From assembly GCA_964410665.1 (NCBI GenBank), contig CAYPIE010000004.1:1-64000 (forward strand): 64,000 nucleotides of DNA, in the 5' to 3' direction. This document shows positions 43,674-52,438 of the stretch, piece after piece. The first letter of the stretch is position 1; each line of letters begins with the position of its first letter. Under the pieces are notes generated by a model. That model searched no databases, was not told the DNA's origin, and saw only the letters and a list, made by a program, of their open reading frames with translations. The DNA is from CAYPIE01 sp964410665 (GTDB lineage: Bacteria; Planctomycetota; Planctomycetia; Gemmatales; Gemmataceae). Both the position numbers and the translations under genes were made by a program.

Positions 43674-44909
43674 ATGGCAGCATCACGACGAACCGGAACA
43701 AGCCCGACACGATCTTGGGCGTTGGTGATCTGCCTGATGGTCTCGGCAGGTCATGGGTGTACGCAAATAGACCGTTACCTACGTCCTTCGCCGATTAGCC
43801 CCGAGCAAGCCCTGGCCGAGCAGGCAGAGGCAAAACTCGAACCCGAGGTCGCCGCCGATGTGGCTGGGGCCGATCACTATTATCAACAAGAAGAGTTTGG
43901 CAACGCCAGGACGTTATACCACCGGCTCGCCGAGGATGAGTCGAATCCAACCTGGCTCGCGGAAAAAGCCCGATTTTACGAAGCCGAATGTTATCGGCTG
44001 CAAGAGCAGTACCCCCGAGCCATGGAAGCGTACAACCGGATGCTCATGGACTTTCCCGCCGGCGCCTACCGCGAGCCAGCGATTGGACATATGTACAATA
44101 TTGCTAACTACTGGCTCGATGTGACGCGCAAAGAGATGGCCCAGCGTGAGGAAGTTCAAGCGGGGGAGCGATCCTTTGTCATGCCGGTGGCCTTCCATTT
44201 CGACAAGACCAAGCCGTTTCTCGATGTGGAGGGAAACGCCTTAAAATATCTCGAAGAAGTGATTTTCCATGATCCCATGGGCCCATATGCCGATAAGGCC
44301 CTCTGGTTATGTGGCTATGTCAACTTCTATCGAGGCAACTACACCGAAGCCGATTTCTTCTTATCGCAGCTGGTCGAGCATCACCCTGAGAGCAAACTTC
44401 GCCCGAAAGCCATCGAACTGGCCATCATGGCGAAGAACAACAGCACCGGTGGACCGGCTTATGATGGTCGGAAATCTTCCGAAGCCCTCCAGCTTGCACT
44501 TTCCGCACAAACCAACTGCCCCGAATTGGCCACCCGGGGGGACTTTCTGACCCGTCAGATCGCGGCGATCAATATCCAACAAGCCGAGAAAGACTTTCAG
44601 ACGGCCGCCTTCTATGAACGTCGAAGAAACCCTGCTTCGGCCTATTTCTATTACGAAATCATTCGTCGCCGCTATCCGGGTACCCCGTTCGCGGAGAAGG
44701 CAGGGCAGCGTATGCAGGCGTTACGCGAACACGCGCGTCGCAAACAGAAACATGGGGTGTCGTGGGTGGATCAGGTCCTTGGTGAGCAACAAGCGACCAT
44801 CACCGCGCCACCACCCCAAGAATCCCCCGAGGAGGTTCTTCCAGCTCCGTCGTCGGATCAACCTGAGCAACCGGAACGCTTACCCGATGACCTTCTACCA
44901 CCGCGCTAA
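43674..44909 (+). CDS. BamD/YfiO-like outer membrane assembly lipoprotein
   Basis: 411 aa from ATG 43674 (GGGGGA 9 nt upstream); the longer frame from 43638 lacks a good site. The signal sequence ends at a Cys (ICLMVSAGHGC), consistent with a lipoprotein. The body is tetratricopeptide-like: YYQQEEFGNARTLYHRLAED, YPRAMEAYNRMLMDFP, YTEADFFLSQLVEHHP, PASAYFYYEIIRRRYPGTPFAEKA; the last is the typical YfiO/BamD end. BamD is part of the beta-barrel assembly machinery; this one is longer than proteobacterial BamD (about 245 aa) and has a Pro-rich tail. It is followed by an LptE-like gene. Confidence 0.75.
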   Translation: MAASRRTGTSPTRSWALVICLMVSAGHGCTQIDRYLRPSPISPEQALAEQAEAKLEPEVAADVAGADHYYQQEEFGNARTLYHRLAEDESNPTWLAEKARFYEAECYRLQEQYPRAMEAYNRMLMDFPAGAYREPAIGHMYNIANYWLDVTRKEMAQREEVQAGERSFVMPVAFHFDKTKPFLDVEGNALKYLEEVIFHDPMGPYADKALWLCGYVNFYRGNYTEADFFLSQLVEHHPESKLRPKAIELAIMAKNNSTGGPAYDGRKSSEALQLALSAQTNCPELATRGDFLTRQIAAINIQQAEKDFQTAAFYERRRNPASAYFYYEIIRRRYPGTPFAEKAGQRMQALREHARRKQKHGVSWVDQVLGEQQATITAPPPQESPEEVLPAPSSDQPEQPERLPDDLLPPR

Positions 44910-44980
44910 GCGATGAATTTTGACCGACCACAGTGCGAGTCCCTTTCTTCCTGCACCGGCTAGCGACGGAGACAAAAACG

Positions 44981-45628
44981 ATGCAGATGACCCTCCGACG
45001 ACTCCGCCGGCCCCTCTCGGTAGCTTTACTCGGATGGCTGTGTCTCGCCTGCGGCTGTATTTCCGAAGATGGACATCTCAACTTGCTCGGCTATTCCACC
45101 CGTCCGAACTACGACACCAGCATCCAGACTGTGTATGTGCCGATCTTCAAAAACGAAGTATTTCAGGCAGGTCCGTTTCGAGGGTTAGAATTTGAGCTCA
45201 CCCGCGCGGTCATCGACGAGATCCACAAACGGACCCCATATCGCGTGATCTCTGATCCCGAACGTGCGGATACCGAATTGCGCGGGATCGTCGTATTTCT
45301 CAATAAAGGGATAACGAACTACAACCAAGAGAATGAGGTCCGCGAGCTAGAGCTCACCCTCGGAGTCGACCTGGTGTGGTACGACTATCGGACCGGCCGC
45401 TACCTCACCAACCCGCGACCGTCCGGACCAGACCCGAATGCGGTTCCCCCGTTTGACCCCACAGTCCCAGCCCCACCACCTGCCCCTCCGGAGTTGCCCA
45501 TCCCTGTCCGGGTGAGCGGCGTCGGACGAGGTATCCCAGAGGTTGGCGAATCGACGACCAGTGCGTTAACCTTGGCGATCCGCCAACTCGCGGTCAATAT
45601 TGCCACCATGATGGAACAGCCTTGGTAG
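44981..45628 (+). CDS. lptE: LptE-like LPS-assembly lipoprotein
   Basis: 215 aa from ATG 44981 (GGAG 9 nt upstream; an adjacent ATG at 44987 is also possible). The signal sequence ends in LACGC. The mature part has GYSTRPNYDTSIQTVYVPIF, FRGLEFELTRAVIDEIHKRTPYRV and ADTELRGIVV, the pattern of bacterial LptE/RlpB, which plugs LptD and helps insert lipopolysaccharide in the outer membrane. A Pro-rich insert (PPFDPTVPAPPPAPPELP) is unusual. The preceding BamD-like gene fits a common theme of outer-membrane biogenesis. The neighbouring folP and proA are unrelated housekeeping genes. Confidence 0.75.
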   Translation: MQMTLRRLRRPLSVALLGWLCLACGCISEDGHLNLLGYSTRPNYDTSIQTVYVPIFKNEVFQAGPFRGLEFELTRAVIDEIHKRTPYRVISDPERADTELRGIVVFLNKGITNYNQENEVRELELTLGVDLVWYDYRTGRYLTNPRPSGPDPNAVPPFDPTVPAPPPAPPELPIPVRVSGVGRGIPEVGESTTSALTLAIRQLAVNIATMMEQPW

Positions 45629-45672
45629 ACGCCGATGTGGCCGCTGCCAGCTCACACCCTTAGGATTGAGTC

Positions 45673-46530
45673 ATGACCGAGCTTATCTGGCAGTCGGCTC
45701 GACGACGTTTCAAGTTGAACGAGCGAGCATTGATTTTGGGGGTGCTCAATGTCACTCCCGATAGCTTCTCGGATGGGGGTCGCTACCAGGACCTCGAGAG
45801 TGCCCTGAGTCAAGCGGAAGCGATGATTCGTGACGGAGCAGATATCCTAGACATTGGCGGCGAATCGAGCCGTCCAGGTGCCCAACCGGTGCCCGTCGCT
45901 GAGGAACTCCAGCGAGTATTGCCACTCGTCGAGGTACTCACCAAACACTTCGACATCCCACTATCGATTGACACTACCAAAGCGGAAGTGGCCGAAGCGT
46001 GCTTGGCAGCTGGGGCTAGTATCATCAATGATATCTCTGGTCTCCGTGCCGACCCAAAGATGTTGGCAGTTGTCGGCCAATCCCAGGCGGGGGTGATCGT
46101 CATGCACATGCGTGGCACCCCCGCCACCATGCAACAACAGACCGACTACGATGATGTGGTTGGCGAGCTTCACGCGTTCTTTGTCGAACGGCTGAGCACA
46201 CTCACCCAGGCAGGGATCGACGAACGAGCGATCGCTTTGGACCCAGGTATCGGGTTTGGCAAAACAGCCTCCCAGAATTTGCAGCTGATAGGCGAACTAG
46301 GAAGTCTTGAGGATCTAGGTCGACCCGTGTGTTTGGGGGTTTCGCGGAAGTCGTTCCTCGGAACGATCCTGGACCGACCCATCGAAGATCGTTTACACGG
46401 ATCGCTAGCTGCAATGTCGCATGCGCTAGCCAAGAGGACTGCCCAACTCGTACGCGTGCATGATGTCGCGGCCAGCCGTGATTATGTGGAATTGCACGCC
46501 GCTATCCACCGTCAATGTGGATATACCTAA
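45673..46530 (+). CDS. folP: Dihydropteroate synthase
   Basis: 285 aa, AGGA 7-8 nt before the ATG. The two family signatures are intact: LGVLNVTPDSFSDGG and GADILDIGGESSRPG. Also present are SIDTTKAEVAE, NDISGL, VMHMRGTPATMQ, LDPGIGFGKT and GVSRKSFLG. The enzyme condenses 6-hydroxymethyl-dihydropterin diphosphate with p-aminobenzoate to give dihydropteroate in folate synthesis. Other folate genes are not adjacent. It is 44 nt downstream of lptE, in the same direction. Confidence 0.95.
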   Translation: MTELIWQSARRRFKLNERALILGVLNVTPDSFSDGGRYQDLESALSQAEAMIRDGADILDIGGESSRPGAQPVPVAEELQRVLPLVEVLTKHFDIPLSIDTTKAEVAEACLAAGASIINDISGLRADPKMLAVVGQSQAGVIVMHMRGTPATMQQQTDYDDVVGELHAFFVERLSTLTQAGIDERAIALDPGIGFGKTASQNLQLIGELGSLEDLGRPVCLGVSRKSFLGTILDRPIEDRLHGSLAAMSHALAKRTAQLVRVHDVAASRDYVELHAAIHRQCGYT

Positions 46531-46586
46531 GTCGTGGAGGGTGTCCGGATGCTTGCATCGGCCCTCCTCATGCGGGAGTCCTCCTC

Positions 46587-47864
46587 ATGATTGAATCCAA
46601 CACACATGAGAACCTCGCCACCCTTTGTCAGCGTATGGCCACACAAGCTCGGGATGCCGCACTGGCCCTGAGCGTGATACCCGGGCAAGTGAAGAATGCC
46701 TGGTTGACCGAGCTGGCTGAGCGGCTTCGACACCGCCAATCCAATATCTTGGCAGCCAATGAGCAGGACATCGCCCTGGCCGATCAGCATGGACTCAAGG
46801 CAGCCCAGATCGATCGCTTACGTCTGAGCTCCGCCCGCTTGGCAACGGCGATTGCAGGGCTCGAGCAGATCGCACAGTTGCCAGACCCGGTCGGTGAGGT
46901 GCGCGAAGGAAGTCGACGCCCCAACGGGCTCGAAGTGCTCAAAGTTGGTGTGCCGTTAGGGGTGATCTTCTTCATATATGAATCACGACCCAACGTCACC
47001 CTTGATGCGGCCGGGTTGTGTGTGAAAAGTGGCAACGCTGTGATCTTGCGTGGTGGCAAGGAAGCCATGCACACCAATCAAGCGTTGTATCAGTCGATTG
47101 TCGAAAGTTTGTCCGCTGTCGATTTACCGAGTAACTCGGTCCAACTGGTGCCGAGCATCGACCGCGAAGCGGTGGGGCATTTTTTACAGATGCACGAGCA
47201 GATTGACTTGACGATCCCCCGTGGTGGTGAAAGCCTGATCCGTCGGGTGGCCGCGGAGGCGACCATGCCGGTCTTGAAGCACTACCAAGGCAACTGTCAT
47301 GTCTATATTGATCGTGCCGCGGACCTGGCGATGGGCCAACAGATCGTGATCAACGCCAAATGCCAACGACCCGGCGTATGTAACGCGATGGAAAGTCTTC
47401 TCGTGCATCAGGAGATCGCGGCAACGTTTCTGCCATCCGCGGGTCGAGCATTGCAGGAAGCTGGGGTAGAGTTGCGCGGCTGTGCACGTACGCGCGAATT
47501 GCTGCCCAAGGTCCAACCGGCCACACCCGAGGATCATGCCGCTGAATTCCTCGACCTGATTTTGTCGATACAGGTGGTATCGACGTTGGGGGAGGCGGTC
47601 GAGCATATTCGCCGGTTTGGATCGGGGCACACAGAGGCGATCGTGACGCAAGACCTAAGTACCGCCAAGGAATTCACTCAGCGCGTCGACGCGGCCGCGG
47701 TCCTGGTCAACGCAAGTACGCGTTTTCACGATGGCTTTGCGTTAGGGCTGGGAGCGGAAATCGGCATCAGTACGGATCGTTTTCACGCTCGAGGGCCTTG
47801 CGGCCTGCGCGAACTGACTACCACCAAGTACATCATCACCGGGTCGGGTCAGATTCGTCGTTAG
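46587..47864 (+). CDS. proA: Glutamate-5-semialdehyde dehydrogenase (gamma-glutamyl phosphate reductase)
   Basis: 425 aa from ATG 46587 (GGGAG 8 nt upstream); the frame extends to 46515 without a good start. It is a full-length match to ProA: GVPLGVIFFIYESRPNVT, the conserved KSGNAVILRGGKEA, IPRGGESLIR, the catalytic Cys265 in KCQRPGVCNAMES, and GFALGLGAEIGISTDRFHARGP near the end. It reduces gamma-glutamyl phosphate to the semialdehyde in proline synthesis. proB is not adjacent. The gene follows folP after 56 nt. Confidence 0.96.
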   Translation: MIESNTHENLATLCQRMATQARDAALALSVIPGQVKNAWLTELAERLRHRQSNILAANEQDIALADQHGLKAAQIDRLRLSSARLATAIAGLEQIAQLPDPVGEVREGSRRPNGLEVLKVGVPLGVIFFIYESRPNVTLDAAGLCVKSGNAVILRGGKEAMHTNQALYQSIVESLSAVDLPSNSVQLVPSIDREAVGHFLQMHEQIDLTIPRGGESLIRRVAAEATMPVLKHYQGNCHVYIDRAADLAMGQQIVINAKCQRPGVCNAMESLLVHQEIAATFLPSAGRALQEAGVELRGCARTRELLPKVQPATPEDHAAEFLDLILSIQVVSTLGEAVEHIRRFGSGHTEAIVTQDLSTAKEFTQRVDAAAVLVNASTRFHDGFALGLGAEIGISTDRFHARGPCGLRELTTTKYIITGSGQIRR

Positions 47865-47978
47865 TACTCTTGGCAGGGATCCGGACTGTCCCAATGAAAC
47901 CGGGCAAGGCAGCCCACACGCCGACCCGACACGGCAAGCGGGAAGCATCACCACACGCATCGGTTGAGGCCGGAACCC

Positions 47979-49610
47979 ATGGGAGTCGCCTTGCTGGTTT
48001 TCGTGACGCTCGTAGCCAGCCTGATTTTGCTGGGCCGCAAGCGTTACCGTTTTCAACCCCAACCTAGCACCGAAGTACACACCTCGTGGCCGGTGACGGC
48101 TCTGAATCCAGTCAGCCGTCAACACCTCGAGCTGCAACAGGGTACGCTCTTAAGCGAGTCCCGACTCGAAGCCTGCAAGGCCGATTATCAACGCTGGTTG
48201 GCTTGTGGGGATCTGGCACAGGTGGAGACCTCGTTGCGTCCAGGGCTTGACTACATCCTTCGAATTCGCGCGCTGACCGAGATCGGTTCTGCCGCAGTGG
48301 GTCCATTGTTAGAAAAGCAGCTCACTCGAGAACTCAGTAACGACCCCGTCGAACAAGGGTGGTACTATGTTGACCTCACACGGAGCCTGCGGGCCCTACA
48401 GTATCAGGCGAGTTTGCCTCGACTACTCGAGCATGCCAAGCGTGCCCTGCCCTTGCCAGTAGGGCATGTCTGGGCTGGAGAGTTGGTGTTCTTTCCCGGA
48501 TTTGCCGAGTCATTGGCCGAATCCCAGGCTCCCTCAGGCCAGTCGGCATTGCGCGTGTTGCGTCACGCCCTGGAAGGCATTCGTTTGGGCGCAGTCCCCA
48601 TCTCGGTGCTCGCTGAGGCCGAACTGGGGGAGTTATTGAGTCGCTTGGCCACTTGCCCACCCCGGCAATGTGATCCTCTGCTGGCACGCGTGTTCCTTGA
48701 AGGGCTGCGTCATCTTCGTCGATCGGAACATGCCGAGCGTTTTGTCACCGACGATGCAAGTCTACAAGATGGCTTACACTGGCAGTATGCCTGTATGGCG
48801 CGCGTCACCGATCGGCTGACCAACTACCTCCGGCGCGCAGCGCAAGATCTACCCTTGGAACTGAGTCGCGCTGAGCAATCTTCGCAATCGGACTTCCTGC
48901 AACTCGTTGATGAACTACGACTCGATGCTGGGGACGCCCTGTGGCGAGTACTGGTCCATGCCAGTCCTCCCCTCCGTCAGCAGATCATTCATTGTTTGCG
49001 CTGGTCACGCGACCCCGCAATTGTCCCAACTTTTCTGGCGGCTCTGCGTTCTGAGGAACCGCTGGAAGCGAGGAGTCTGCGTGGCTGGTTCCGCTGGACA
49101 CAAACTTCACTGCGTCGCAGCGAGCTTCGGAATGAAGGCTGGCCGACCAGCCATGCCATGCAAGAACGTCTTGCCATGATCCGTACGCTTCGGTATCACC
49201 CCAGCACGCTGACCGAATCGGGGTTACTTCGGTTGGCACAGACGGATCATGAAGCAACGCGCTGCGCCGCTCTGGGAAGCCTCGGCTGGTGGGAACCCGT
49301 GCAACGTCAAGAGGTCGTTCAATTACTTCGCGAGTTCCGTCGCCATGGCAGCGAGGAGTGTCGCTGGCGTGCCTTGGGTGCCCTTGCACGACTCGGGGAA
49401 GTCGCTGCACTGGCCGAGTGGCGTCTTGCCCTCACCCAACTTGACAAGATCCGAGTCCGTCAAGTGATTCATGCAACCGTCGAAGAAGGATTAACATGGC
49501 TCTGGCCCGACCTCGACTATCTGGTCGATGCCGAGGATCTCGATATCGCCTTCGACGCCTGCGAAGCACTCGAACAACTGCGGGAACACACGCTCGGGCC
49601 ATTTGCGTAA
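47979..49610 (+). CDS. Membrane-anchored HEAT-like repeat protein, function unknown
   Basis: 543 aa from ATG 47979 (GAGG 9 nt upstream; the longer frame uses TTG). The N-terminal membrane anchor (GVALLVFVTLVASLILLG) is followed by a mostly alpha-helical cytoplasmic or periplasmic region, including degenerate HEAT-like repeats near the C-terminus (CAALGSLGWWEPVQRQEVVQ, CRWRALGALARLGEVAALAEW). There are no catalytic motifs. It continues the plus-strand run after proA and precedes a lipoprotein. Confidence 0.75.
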   Translation: MGVALLVFVTLVASLILLGRKRYRFQPQPSTEVHTSWPVTALNPVSRQHLELQQGTLLSESRLEACKADYQRWLACGDLAQVETSLRPGLDYILRIRALTEIGSAAVGPLLEKQLTRELSNDPVEQGWYYVDLTRSLRALQYQASLPRLLEHAKRALPLPVGHVWAGELVFFPGFAESLAESQAPSGQSALRVLRHALEGIRLGAVPISVLAEAELGELLSRLATCPPRQCDPLLARVFLEGLRHLRRSEHAERFVTDDASLQDGLHWQYACMARVTDRLTNYLRRAAQDLPLELSRAEQSSQSDFLQLVDELRLDAGDALWRVLVHASPPLRQQIIHCLRWSRDPAIVPTFLAALRSEEPLEARSLRGWFRWTQTSLRRSELRNEGWPTSHAMQERLAMIRTLRYHPSTLTESGLLRLAQTDHEATRCAALGSLGWWEPVQRQEVVQLLREFRRHGSEECRWRALGALARLGEVAALAEWRLALTQLDKIRVRQVIHATVEEGLTWLWPDLDYLVDAEDLDIAFDACEALEQLREHTLGPFA

Positions 49611-49658
49611 TGCATCCATCCTGGGTGGGTTTTGGCAGTCGCGGGGGAGCGCTCTATC

Positions 49659-50558
49659 ATGCGACATCGGCTAACCTGGCTGGGATTCTTATGGCTTACC
49701 CTGACCGGGTGCCAACTTTTTCAACCCAAGCCTTTTGGGGATGACCCCCTGCTCAACCACCATCCGATTCAGGTTGGTTCGCCGACCCCGTTGGCCGTCC
49801 ATGTTCCACTCCAAGAACCTCTGGTCCCGAGTCCCCCACCCCCGGTGTCGCTACCGGCGGTGCACCCGACGAGCTCGTTGCCGGTGTTTGATCCAAGCGA
49901 GACCCCCGTTCCCAATGAGCAACTGCCCGACCCTGTTCCCGCTCCAGAGCCGCTCCCCCGCCCTCGACCGCTTCCGGCCTCCAAGCCCATGATCGAGCCC
50001 ATCGAATCAGCGCGGGTGCCACAGCAAATCACCCTCCCGGAGGGAATGCTTCCTTCGCCAAGTACGCCAACTCCCTCCCCGAAACTAGTACCCCAGCTAC
50101 CCGAACCGCCCAAGCTCCCCAACAACGCGACCTTCCGACTACCAACGCAAGTGGCTCAAGCTCCCCAAGAACCGACCAGCGAGTCGAAGCCTTCGGAACC
50201 CCCGGCGACCGCCAAGCCGGAGTTCACGCCAGACCGGTGGGCTGGTACGTATGGACATGCAGATGACTACAGCCGGCTCCAGGGAGTTCTCGATCATCAC
50301 TATCAGGGCTACTGGAATTTACGTTTCCGCGATCCTTCACAAGACGACCGCTACGGCGGCAAGGTGCAGCTCCATCCTTCTCCAGACTTGGAAGGATTTG
50401 AAGACGGTGATGTGATTCTGGTTGTGGGAGAACTGGAGGAGTTGACGACTACCGGGGAAACTCCGAACGATCAGATGTTCCCCAAGTTTCGCATCGACAA
50501 ACTTTGGCGACTCCAATCGAACCACCCCAAACCCGACCATGCCCCGTTCACCCCTTGA
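49659..50558 (+). CDS. Proline-rich lipoprotein
   Basis: 299 aa from ATG 49659 (GGGGGAG 9 nt upstream). A canonical lipobox (LTLTGC) is followed by about 180 residues rich in Pro (PLVPSPPPPVSLPAVHP, PAPEPLPRPRPLP), probably an extended cell-wall or periplasm-spanning spacer. A C-terminal folded domain follows (FTPDRWAGTYGHADDYSRL, GYWNLRFRDP, GDVILVVGELEE). The end looks like a small beta domain of unknown family. It is the last gene of the run; a hairpin lies beyond it. Confidence 0.75.
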   Translation: MRHRLTWLGFLWLTLTGCQLFQPKPFGDDPLLNHHPIQVGSPTPLAVHVPLQEPLVPSPPPPVSLPAVHPTSSLPVFDPSETPVPNEQLPDPVPAPEPLPRPRPLPASKPMIEPIESARVPQQITLPEGMLPSPSTPTPSPKLVPQLPEPPKLPNNATFRLPTQVAQAPQEPTSESKPSEPPATAKPEFTPDRWAGTYGHADDYSRLQGVLDHHYQGYWNLRFRDPSQDDRYGGKVQLHPSPDLEGFEDGDVILVVGELEELTTTGETPNDQMFPKFRIDKLWRLQSNHPKPDHAPFTP

Positions 50559-50723
50559 GTGCAAACCACGCAACAATTCGAGAAAGTGTCAGCGCCTCAA
50601 TCGCGAGATGGTCCAAGGCAAATCAAAAGCGGTGATGAAACGGGAGGCGCTGAACGTGATCCGTCCTAACGGGAATCGATCCGAGAACCACGACGGGGGG
50701 GCGTAAGTCCACCGAGGAGACGA

Positions 50724-50765
50724 GTCCGTTGGCTCGGAGGCCCTGCCCATGTCCCGCCAACGGAC
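50724..50765 (-). terminator. Candidate terminator hairpin
   Basis: A 10-bp perfect stem GTCCGTTGGC/GCCAACGGAC around a 22-nt loop between two convergent genes, 20 nt beyond the stop of the metallophosphoesterase gene on the minus strand. It could also end plus-strand transcription. No T-run was seen. Confidence 0.5.
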
Positions 50766-50785
50766 CCGTTTCACTGCTATTGCGG

Positions 50786-52117
50786 TCAATCACTGGAACT
50801 TAATTCGATATTGAATTCGTACCAGCTTTCCGGCTTGATCTCATATTCCAGCCCCGAGGTTCGCGTGTTCCGGTATTTCTCAGGGACAGGATTGGCCTTT
50901 TGCGTCAGCCCCTGAATGATGTCATTGGGCCGTTCGATCGTCACCCGATATTTTCCAGGAAGAATCCCATCCGCGGCATAGGTTTGCAGACGAAATAATC
51001 CATCTTTATCTGTAGTACCCGTTGCTGGAAAGACTTGCTCGCCCTCTTGAGGGCGTTCGGCAGGATAGAAATTGATTACCATCCCCTCGACAGGCTCACC
51101 ATCCAGGGTCAGCCGCCCACGTCCAGGACGGGTTGGCAGTCCGATTCCCGGTTGGGGGTTCCCAGTCTCTTCCGGAGTCAGCAGCTTGAGGTTCTCCGGA
51201 TAAAGGCTATCGAGCATGATGTTGGCCAGCACCGGTCCATCATCCTTCATGGTCACCCAAACAATATGGTCGAACTCGCCGAACGAAGTCCCGCGTAACC
51301 GACTTCCGCCACCAGTGGTAGCCAGCTGGTAGTAATTCTTGCCCTGGCGAATGTATTTCCGATAGCGATGGACGTGGCCACAGAAGACGGTGTAGTCGCG
51401 ATCTTTGAGCATCCCCTCCACCTCAGCCCAGCCATTCTCTTCCAGCCTTTGGGGATCGCGTACCGCCCAGACAGGGTGATGCAAGAAGACTAAGGTCCAG
51501 CGAACCTTGGCATGCATTTCGAGCGTTTTTCGGATAAATGCTCGTTGCTGCTCGCCGATCCCAGTCCGATAGCGGAAGTCATCTTCGGCCGCATCTTCGC
51601 GTCGTTGGGCAGGTCCATCGTTGGAGTTAAGGCAAAGAAACAGCACATCCTTATACACAAAGCTATGATACAGCTTGTCGAACTTGTCCTGCCACTTCAC
51701 CACGCCACGGTTGTGCGAGGCATCGTGATTGCCGGGGACGTAAAAGAAAGGCATCGTCAATTGACTAGTAAAATTCTGGAATTCCTTCCACTGTCGGTCA
51801 TAATCTTCATAGGAAATCCCACCACCCTCCACGAGATCCCCCACCGAGACAATAAACTCCGGTTGTAGGAGATTGATCTGGTGCACTGCCCGTGAAAAGA
51901 CACCAGAGCGATGCCCGCCGGTCCGGTCACTGACAATCACAAACTGGAACTGGTTGTCATGGCGGTTGATCTTCAAGTTGGTCCAGGGGTTGACCTCATC
52001 CATCATTACCTGGAGCCCCCAGCCGGATGTACCGGGCCAGCCCGAACCGGTCTGAGCCAGTAGGATGACCCCACTGAGCAAGACGCAGGCCGCTAAGCCC
52101 ACGATGATTCGTTTCAT
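50786..52117 (-). CDS. Secreted calcineurin-like metallophosphoesterase with C-terminal carrier domain
   Basis: 443 aa from ATG 52117 (GAGGAG 7 nt upstream); the frame extends further without a site. After a signal peptide (MKRIIVGLAACVLLSGVILLAQ) come the phosphoesterase motifs VSDRTGGH, SVGDLVEGG, YVPGNHDASH, LHHPVW and CGHVHRYRK, giving the two-metal site. From about residue 340 comes a domain like the carboxypeptidase-regulatory fold (GRGRLTLDGEPVEGMVINFYPAE), which is common in planctomycete exported proteins. The substrate may be a nucleotide or phospho-sugar outside the cell; this is not determinable. Confidence 0.87.
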   Translation of the reverse strand: MKRIIVGLAACVLLSGVILLAQTGSGWPGTSGWGLQVMMDEVNPWTNLKINRHDNQFQFVIVSDRTGGHRSGVFSRAVHQINLLQPEFIVSVGDLVEGGGISYEDYDRQWKEFQNFTSQLTMPFFYVPGNHDASHNRGVVKWQDKFDKLYHSFVYKDVLFLCLNSNDGPAQRREDAAEDDFRYRTGIGEQQRAFIRKTLEMHAKVRWTLVFLHHPVWAVRDPQRLEENGWAEVEGMLKDRDYTVFCGHVHRYRKYIRQGKNYYQLATTGGGSRLRGTSFGEFDHIVWVTMKDDGPVLANIMLDSLYPENLKLLTPEETGNPQPGIGLPTRPGRGRLTLDGEPVEGMVINFYPAERPQEGEQVFPATGTTDKDGLFRLQTYAADGILPGKYRVTIERPNDIIQGLTQKANPVPEKYRNTRTSGLEYEIKPESWYEFNIELSSSD

Positions 52118-52438
52118 GCGGTTTCTCCTCAGGCAGCTGAAAGTCAATTGGGTACAAACGGGGTTAACCTAAGCAGCCTGGGAGGTCGAGGACACTATCC
52201 TCATCAAGTTTTCACATAATTGCTGCAAAACGATTGGATTGGTCCGGGAGGCACCCTGACGCACGCGCAAAGGCGCATCGTCGCTGAAATCGATGAGCGA
52301 TGGGTTGGAGGTTTCGCCCGGAGGTCCGCAATCCCAAGAGAATGCGTTGGGAGGATGGAGATCGGTTCGTGAGGTAGTGACGAAATGCCCGGGGACCCAG
52401 AGCGCAAGAGGTTGTGGGTCCCTCAAGCCATTTGAATG
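52118..52438. other. Intergenic region between metallophosphoesterase and oxidoreductase genes
   Basis: About 320 nt with no supported gene. At 52392-52422 there is an inverted repeat GGGACCCA/TGGGTCCC, 17 nt beyond the stop of the oxidoreductase gene on the minus strand: a candidate terminator without a T-tract. The promoter of the metallophosphoesterase gene should be here. Confidence 0.4.
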
